Positions 59,123-64,000 of a stretch of 64,000 nucleotides of DNA are shown in pieces. How positions within the stretch are numbered: position 1 is the stretch's first letter; each line of letters opens with the position of its first letter. A program made the position numbers and the translations under genes. Under the pieces are notes generated by a model. It was not told where the DNA came from, ran no database searches, and worked only from the letters and a program-made list of their open reading frames with translations. The stretch comes from Nesterenkonia sp. E16_10. GTDB lineage: Bacteria; Actinomycetota; Actinomycetes; Actinomycetales; Micrococcaceae. The stretch is from assembly GCF_017347085.1 (NCBI RefSeq), contig NZ_JADPSA010000001.1, positions 62,001-126,000 on the forward strand, in the 5' to 3' direction.

Positions 59123-60310
59123 TCAGACGCTGATCCGCTGCACCGGTTGGGAGGAGTCGGCCGGGATCTGCAGCGAGGAGGGCGTGACTCCGGCGGCGAC
59201 GAGCTGCGCGCCCAGGGCCGCGACCATGGCACCGTTGTCCGTGCACAGGCTCACCGGTGGAATCCGAAGCTCGATGTCGGCCTCCGCGCAGCGCTGGGTG
59301 AGCAGCTCGCGCAGCCGCTTGTTCGCCGCGACTCCCCCGCCCAGCATCAGCGTGGTGATGCCGTGTTCGCGGCTGGCGCGCACCGCCTTGGCGGTGATCA
59401 CATCCACCACCGCCTCCTGGAAGCTGGCGGCGATGTCTGCCACCGGGACCGGCCGGCCGGCGACCTCAAACTGCTCCACCGCGCGCGCCACCGCGGTCTT
59501 GAGCCCGGAGAAGGACCAGTTGTGCCGATGCTTACCCGGGGTCTGCGCAGAGCCTTCGAACTTCGGCATGGTCAGGCCGCGCGGGAAGCGGAAGGCGTGT
59601 GGATCCCCGGCCACCGCGGCGGCGTCGATCGCTGGGCCGCCGGGGTAGCCCAGTCCCAGCAGCCGGGCGGTCTTGTCGAAGGCCTCACCGGCCGCGTCGT
59701 CGATCGTCGAGCCCAGCAGCTCCACGTCGCTGGTCAGCGAGCCGACTCGAAGGATCTCGGTGTGGCCGCCGGAGACCAGCAGCGCCCCGGTGTTCTCCGG
59801 CAGCCTGCGCATGCCGCCCGGCTCGGGCTCGGGCTCCGCATCCGGCTCTGCGTCGGGGCCTTCGGCGCGGTGCCCGGAGGGGTTCCCGTGGGAGTCCCCG
59901 TGGGAGTTCGCGTGGGGCTCGAGCAGCCCGACGCCCACGTGGGCGACCAGGTGATTGACTCCATAGAGCGGCTTGTCCGCGGCCAGGGCGAGCCCCTTCG
60001 CGGCGGAGAGCCCGACCATCAGCGCCCCGGAGAGCCCGGGGCCGGAGGTGACGGCGATCGCGTCCACCTCGTGCAGCTCGATCCCGGCGGTCTCCAGCGC
60101 CTCTCGCAGCGTCGGGAGGAAGGCCTCGAGGTGGGCGCGGGCCGCGATCTCCGGAATCACCCCGCCGAAGCGGACGTGTTCCTCCATCGAGGAGGCGACG
60201 GTGTTCGCCAGCAGCTCGGTCCCGCGGACGATCCCGATCCCGGTCTCGTCGCAGGAGGTCTCGATGCCGAGCACCAGCGGGGCCCTGCGGGCTGAGAGGG
60301 TCTCGCTCAT
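59123..60310 (-). CDS. tsaD: tRNA threonylcarbamoyladenosine transferase TsaD
   Basis: This 395-residue enzyme transfers the threonylcarbamoyl group to A37 of ANN-decoding tRNAs, with TsaB and TsaE. It shows [15 protein letters not shown], the iron-binding [10 protein letters not shown] with His120 and His124, [11 protein letters not shown] and, in the C-terminal part, [16 protein letters not shown]. An insert of about 40 residues after the His motif (about 129-168, rich in His, Gly, Asp, Glu and Pro) makes it longer than the usual 340-350 residues. Its start overlaps the rimI stop (ATGA). It is the last gene of the alr-tsaE-tsaB-rimI-tsaD run. Confidence 0.96.
   Translation of the reverse strand: MSETLSARRAPLVLGIETSCDETGIGIVRGTELLANTVASSMEEHVRFGGVIPEIAARAHLEAFLPTLREALETAGIELHEVDAIAVTSGPGLSGALMVGLSAAKGLALAADKPLYGVNHLVAHVGVGLLEPHANSHGDSHGNPSGHRAEGPDAEPDAEPEPEPGGMRRLPENTGALLVSGGHTEILRVGSLTSDVELLGSTIDDAAGEAFDKTARLLGLGYPGGPAIDAAAVAGDPHAFRFPRGLTMPKFEGSAQTPGKHRHNWSFSGLKTAVARAVEQFEVAGRPVPVADIAASFQEAVVDVITAKAVRASREHGITTLMLGGGVAANKRLRELLTQRCAEADIELRIPPVSLCTDNGAMVAALGAQLVAAGVTPSSLQIPADSSQPVQRISV
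59880..59925 (-). repeat. 12-bp tandem repeats in the tsaD insert
   Basis: About three imperfect copies of a 12-bp unit (GGGAGTCCCCGT-like) encode the Ser-His-Gly-Asp/Asn repeat in the TsaD insert. A following stretch of repeated Asp/Glu-Pro codons makes the insert low in complexity. Slippage is the likely origin. Confidence 0.6.
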
Positions 60311-60867
60311 GTGAAGGGGCTCCTGAGGTCTGCGGCCGAGCTGGGTGCGGTGAGGTCGATCAGCGGCTTCGCCATGATCAGCGCATCCTCGCCGTCCGGG
60401 TAGTACTGCGCGCGGGTATGGATGTGGCTGAAGCCCTCCCGGCGATACAGCGCCTGGGCCCCCGGGTTGTCGGAACGGACCTCGAGCAGGATCTGCTCGG
60501 CGGACTGCTCTCGGGCCGAGCTGATCAGCAGGCGCAGCAGCCGGGTGCCGAGTCCGTGACCCTGGGACTCGGGGGCCACTGCCAGGGTCTGCACATCGGC
60601 CAGCGGCAGCACGCACATCATGCCGGCGTAGCCGGCGAGCCGACCCTCGGCGTCTCGGGCCACCCAGTATCGACGGGTGGGCTCGGTCCCCGGGCCCGAG
60701 ACGGTATGTGCCAGTTCGTCGTAGAAGAAGCTCTCGGGCCAGGCGTCCTGCGGGAAGAGCCGGCGCTCCAGGGCGAGCACCTCATCCACGTCAAGCGCCG
60801 TCATCGGGGTGAGGCCGTAAGCCTCGGCGGCAGGGTTGACGGGGTGCGGCGGGGTCGTGTCGGTCAT
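60307..60867 (-). CDS. rimI: Ribosomal protein S18 alanine N-acetyltransferase RimI
   Basis: This 186-residue GNAT enzyme has [21 protein letters not shown], the acetyl-CoA site [22 protein letters not shown], and [19 protein letters not shown], all typical of RimI, which acetylates the N-terminus of ribosomal protein S18 and perhaps other proteins. The N-terminal 15-20 residues are a polar extension. It overlaps tsaB upstream and tsaD downstream by four bases each. In many actinobacteria tsaB, rimI and tsaD stay together. Confidence 0.93.
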   Translation of the reverse strand: MTDTTPPHPVNPAAEAYGLTPMTALDVDEVLALERRLFPQDAWPESFFYDELAHTVSGPGTEPTRRYWVARDAEGRLAGYAGMMCVLPLADVQTLAVAPESQGHGLGTRLLRLLISSAREQSAEQILLEVRSDNPGAQALYRREGFSHIHTRAQYYPDGEDALIMAKPLIDLTAPSSAADLRSPFT

Positions 60868-61592
60868 GACGTCTGCTTCGCGCGCATGTGGGCCGGGACC
60901 TTGGCGTCGGATTCGCGCAGGTACAGCGGAAGCGGTTCGAGCAGCCCCGCCCCGACGGCTGTCGCGGCCGGTTCCCCGCGGCGCTGCGGCTCCGGGATCT
61001 GCCCCAGCCGACGCTGGGCGAGCTGGCCCAGCTCCACGGCATCGGGCAGCCAGTGCGATTCCGCCGTCCCACGGGCGGCGAGGTCCTGCGGATACAGGCT
61101 GGCACCCACCCCGACCACAGGGAGCTCCGGCAGCTCGCTGGCGGCGCTGACCCGGGGGCCCTCGAGCAGCTCGGCGAATCCCTGAGGCTCGGCACGGTAG
61201 CGCGCCCAGTAGACCTCGCGGCGGCGGGCGTCGCTGGCGACCAGGAACTCGTGCGATGTCGAGGTTCCCGAATCCGCCGGCTGGTTCACGGCGCGCTGCG
61301 CCAAGGAGTCCAGGCTGCACACTCCATAGAGCGCGACGCCCCAGACCTCGGCGAGCGACTGCGCGAGCGCGAGACCGACCCGCAGCCCGGTGAACGGGCC
61401 CGGGCCCACTCCGACGACGACGCCGCGGAGCCCGGCACCGGTCGCCTCGGCGTCGCGCATCGTGAGCGCCACCGCCTCGGCGAGCACCTCGGCATGGGTC
61501 GTGGTCTCGGCGGTGCGCCATTGGGCGCGCACCCCATCGGCGTCGAGCACCGCCACGGAGGCGCCGGCGGAGGAGTCGATCGCAAGAATCAC
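60864..61592 (-). CDS. tsaB: tRNA threonylcarbamoyladenosine biosynthesis protein TsaB
   Basis: This 242-residue partner of TsaD opens VILAIDSSAGASVAVLDADG and has VVVGVGPGPFTGLRVGLALAQSLA, the two hallmark stretches of the family. TsaB is an inactive ASKHA-fold relative that forms a complex with TsaD and TsaE for making t6A. I chose the GTG at 61592; the GGAGGG site just before it is unusually close. The reading frame stays open for long upstream, overlapping tsaE. It follows the tsaE stop by 17 bases and overlaps rimI. Confidence 0.92.
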   Translation of the reverse strand: MILAIDSSAGASVAVLDADGVRAQWRTAETTTHAEVLAEAVALTMRDAEATGAGLRGVVVGVGPGPFTGLRVGLALAQSLAEVWGVALYGVCSLDSLAQRAVNQPADSGTSTSHEFLVASDARRREVYWARYRAEPQGFAELLEGPRVSAASELPELPVVGVGASLYPQDLAARGTAESHWLPDAVELGQLAQRRLGQIPEPQRRGEPAATAVGAGLLEPLPLYLRESDAKVPAHMRAKQTS

Positions 61593-61609
61593 CCCTCCAT
61601 GGTAGTTCC

Positions 61610-62200
61610 TCACAGCTGCGGGGGCTGAACCCAGGCAGGCCCGTAGCCGCGCAGCACTGCGCGCCGCCGGGACCCCAGCACATCGGCCTCGGTTTCGGAG
61701 AAGTCGGTGATGATCTCGGCCGCCCGGTGGGCATCCTGCGGGGCGGCTTCCGTATGTGAATCCCTGATCAGCTCGAGATCCAGCCAGGACCCCGCCGTTC
61801 CGACCAGTGCCGCCTCGACCATTCCGCGGCCCCATTCCACCACGGTCACGGAATCGGCCATGGTGGAGCTCAGATCCAGAGATTCCAGGCCCTGCGCGTC
61901 GGTGCGGTAGGCGTCCACATGGACCAGGTCGGGTCCGAAACCCTGCGCACGGTGGATGCGGCTGAGGGTGAAGGTCGGGGAACTGATCATCCCGCTGACG
62001 CCCAGTGCGTCGCCCAGGGACTGGGTGAAGGTGGTCTTGCCCGCCCCGAGGCCTCCGGTGAGCACCAGCAGCGTGCCCGGCGTCAGCTGTCCGGCGAGAT
62101 CTGCGGCGAACCTGGCTGTGGCCTGCAGATCCTCCAGGACCACCTCGATGCTCCACCGCTGCCCCTCCAGGGGGGCGGCGGGGCTCTGCAGGCCGCTCAT
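61610..62200 (-). CDS. tsaE: tRNA threonylcarbamoyladenosine biosynthesis ATPase TsaE
   Basis: This 196-residue ATPase supports the TsaBD complex. It has the Walker A LTGGLGAGKTTFTQSLG, the SPTFTLSRIH segment and the DAYRTDAQGLESLDL and VVEWG motifs of the family. The first 17 residues and the last 45 or so, with no family match, are extensions beyond the usual 150 residues. The ATG overlaps the alr stop by four bases (ATGA). Confidence 0.94.
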   Translation of the reverse strand: MSGLQSPAAPLEGQRWSIEVVLEDLQATARFAADLAGQLTPGTLLVLTGGLGAGKTTFTQSLGDALGVSGMISSPTFTLSRIHRAQGFGPDLVHVDAYRTDAQGLESLDLSSTMADSVTVVEWGRGMVEAALVGTAGSWLDLELIRDSHTEAAPQDAHRAAEIITDFSETEADVLGSRRRAVLRGYGPAWVQPPQL

Positions 62201-63399
62201 GCGGAGCCCTGCTGCGAGGTGGCGGCGGCGGGTGCCTGCTCGGAGTCCAAGACCAGGCGGGGCACGCGTTCCCCGATCCGGGTGATGATCTCGTAGTTGA
62301 TCGTGCCGGCCGCGCTGGCCCAGTCCGCGGCCTCGATCCCGGAGTCTCCCCCGAAGATCACCACCTCGTCCCCGACCTGGACCGGGGTGTCGAGCTCCTC
62401 GAGGTCCACCACGAACTGGTCCATCGCCACTCGGCCCACCGACTGGTAGCGCCGGCCGTTGATCCACACCGGGGCGTGGACCGCCACCCGGGGGATCCCG
62501 TCGGCATAGCCCAGCGGAACCAGCGCCAGGCTGGTCGGCCGGTCCACCCGGTGGGTGAGTCCATAGCTGATCCCCTGGCCGGTCGGGACCTGCTTGACGT
62601 TGGCCACGGTGGTGCGCAGCTCCATCGCCGGACGCAGTCCCAGGTCTTCTGCGGTCCGGTCCGCGAAGGGGCTGTGCCCGTAGACCCCGACCCCGACCCG
62701 CACCATGTCGAAATGCGCGTCCGGACGGGAGAAGGCGCCGGGCGTGTTCGCCACATGGCGAAGGTCCGGCACGATCCGGTGCTCCTGCGCCACCTCGAGC
62801 GCGTGGCGGTACACCTCCAGCTGGTCATCGGTCTCCCGACGGTCAGGCTCGTCGGCCACGGCGAGATGGGTGAAGATGCCCTCCACGCTGATCAGACCGC
62901 GCTCCTGGCACTGCGCGGCGAGGCTCAGCAGCTCGGGCCACTGCTCCACGGTGCAGCCGTTGCGGCCCAGTCCGGTGTCGATCTTCAGGTGCACGCGGGC
63001 CGGCTTCTGCAGGGCCTCTGCCGCACGCGCCACGTGGTGGATCTCCCAGCCGGAGATCCCCAGATCGATGTGTTCGGTGATGGCCGCGGCGAAGTCGGTC
63101 CCGCGGGTATGCAGCCAGGCCAGGATCGGCGCCTCGATGCCGGCTGCACGCAGCGCCAGCGCCTCGGTGACATGGGCGGTGCCCAGCCAGTCTGCTCCAC
63201 CCTCGAGTGCGGCCCGCGCCGCGGTGACCGCTCCGTGCCCGTAGCCCTCGGCCTTCACAGCCACCAGCACCTTGGCCGGCTGCACGTAGGAGGCGATGGT
63301 GCGCACGTTGTGCCGGATCGCGGCGGGGTCGATCACGGCCGCACGCTCGGCGGCCTCGGGAAGACGGGGGGTGGCGCGGGGGTCGCCGATGATGCTCAT
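62197..63399 (-). CDS. alr: Alanine racemase
   Basis: This 400-residue PLP enzyme interconverts L- and D-alanine for wall precursors. It shows the PLP-Lys motif VLVAVKAEGYGHGA with Lys49, the substrate-side Tyr in VGVGVYGHSPF, and LALVPLGYADGIPR; VGDEVVIFGG and NYEIITRIGERVPR close the C-terminal domain. The motif is KAEGYGHG where most have KADAYGHG. The first 20 residues are a short extension. It overlaps tsaE by four bases, linking wall-precursor and tRNA-modification genes in one run. Confidence 0.95.
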   Translation of the reverse strand: MSIIGDPRATPRLPEAAERAAVIDPAAIRHNVRTIASYVQPAKVLVAVKAEGYGHGAVTAARAALEGGADWLGTAHVTEALALRAAGIEAPILAWLHTRGTDFAAAITEHIDLGISGWEIHHVARAAEALQKPARVHLKIDTGLGRNGCTVEQWPELLSLAAQCQERGLISVEGIFTHLAVADEPDRRETDDQLEVYRHALEVAQEHRIVPDLRHVANTPGAFSRPDAHFDMVRVGVGVYGHSPFADRTAEDLGLRPAMELRTTVANVKQVPTGQGISYGLTHRVDRPTSLALVPLGYADGIPRVAVHAPVWINGRRYQSVGRVAMDQFVVDLEELDTPVQVGDEVVIFGGDSGIEAADWASAAGTINYEIITRIGERVPRLVLDSEQAPAAATSQQGSA

Positions 63400-63444
63400 G
63401 GAACCACCCTATCGAGAGCCACGGACACAGATGCGGTGCGGCGG

Positions 63445-64000
63445 CTACTCGCGCAGCGCGCCGATGAGCGCGCTGGCTCCGAACTGTCCCCGACCGTGGG
63501 GATCCAGACGCTGGGCCGCGGCGGCGTGCAGCCGGGCGCCCTCGGCGGCGATCCGGGAGAAGTCCAGGTCCTGCGCGCTCGAGGCGGTGGCCAACAGCGC
63601 CCCGATGATCCCGGTCAGGACGTCGCCGGTGCCTGCGGTGGCCAGACCGGGGGTCGCGGAGCGCACGATCAGCGGGGCGGCGCCGTCGGGACCGGCCACC
63701 ACGGTGCTGGGTCCCTTGAGCAGGACCGTGGCGCCGAGGGTCTCGGCCAGCGCACGGGCGGACTCCAGGGTGTCAGGCTCCCCGGCGAGCAGCCGCTGCA
63801 GGGTCTGGTCCTCCAACGCCTCGGCGATTCGACGGGCCTCGCCCAGGTGTGGGGTCAGGATCAGCTGGGCGCCGAGTCCGCCGGAGCTGAGCAGGTCGCC
63901 GCGGAGCAGCTCCAGCCCGGTGGCGTCGAGCACGCAGGGCATCTGGGCCTCCACGGTGGCGCGCAGCATCGTCTCGGCCTCCACCTGGCGGGAGCGGTCG
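63445..64000 (-). CDS. nnrD: NAD(P)HX dehydratase / epimerase, C-terminal part, cut by window edge
   Basis: The frame is open to the right edge, so only the C-terminal 185 or so residues are seen. It has CVLDATGLELL, LTPHLGEARRI, VLLKGPSTVVAGPDG and the ribokinase-like TPGLATAGTGDVLTGIIGALL with the catalytic Asp. This is the NnrD (YjeF C-terminal) domain, which repairs hydrated NADH and NADPH with ADP or ATP. Many actinobacteria fuse it to the NnrE epimerase at the N-terminus; whether that part exists lies outside the window. It precedes alr by 45 bases. Confidence 0.88.
   Translation of the reverse strand, partial: DRSRQVEAETMLRATVEAQMPCVLDATGLELLRGDLLSSGGLGAQLILTPHLGEARRIAEALEDQTLQRLLAGEPDTLESARALAETLGATVLLKGPSTVVAGPDGAAPLIVRSATPGLATAGTGDVLTGIIGALLATASSAQDLDFSRIAAEGARLHAAAAQRLDPHGRGQFGASALIGALRE

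Overview
The window reads as 64 kb of chromosome from a high-GC Gram-positive actinobacterium, most likely of the order Micrococcales (Micrococcaceae, for example a Nesterenkonia or Arthrobacter relative). This follows from the strong G/C third-position bias, the many GTG and TTG starts with good Shine-Dalgarno (SD) sites, the guaB-guaB3 pair, the actinobacterial acyl-CoA carboxylase epsilon subunit, a CIRCE-controlled groESL and GatCAB. The genus is inferred from gene content only.

The first 3.5 kb is the right end of an integrated phage-like element. It holds a lysis module on the minus strand (holin and a frameshifted endolysin), an FRG-domain cargo gene, and an ImmA/IrrE-like metalloprotease on the plus strand. 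The metalloprotease frame runs across the apparent attachment site, which is the 3' end of a tRNA (probably tRNA-Ser) followed by the tRNA's own terminator. The rest of the element and the intact tRNA must lie left of the window. Next come a lipoprotein, a 53-residue Cys-rich protein with a CsoR-like palindrome upstream, and a large secreted nuclease with chitin-binding modules.

From 7.8 to 29 kb the genes are mostly housekeeping: guaB3-guaB, groES-groEL, a CPBP protease, a small tyrosine phosphatase, fructosamine kinase, ligA, an inositol-phosphatase-type enzyme, a GNAT enzyme, an alanine:Na+ symporter, gatC-gatA-gatB, a baeRF2-type protein, and a signalling run (PP2C phosphatase, class III adenylate cyclase, PH-domain membrane protein). 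A small AT-rich gene for a secreted four-Cys protein follows.

From 29.8 to 36.9 kb lies a biotin and acyl-CoA carboxylase region: birA, an SDR enzyme, accD-accE-maf, and accA with biotin carboxylase and biotin carrier domains. BirA would biotinylate the AccA carrier domain. From 37 to 44.7 kb is a mannitol PTS cluster: orphan EIIB, ptsH, ptsI, mtlA and mtlD in one operon, with mtlR divergent and an MHS-type MFS transporter after it.

At 46.7-50 kb a gene of lower GC content encodes an unusual 1095-residue protein: a Pif1-like helicase, a degenerate nuclease-like middle, two BRCT domains and two C-terminal membrane helices. It is the best candidate here for something undescribed. The remainder is an iron-siderophore ABC operon behind a DtxR/IdeR-type box, a THUMP-like methyltransferase, a lipoprotein beta-N-acetylhexosaminidase, a YbdK-type ligase, and the tightly overlapping alr-tsaE-tsaB-rimI-tsaD run preceded by a truncated nnrD.
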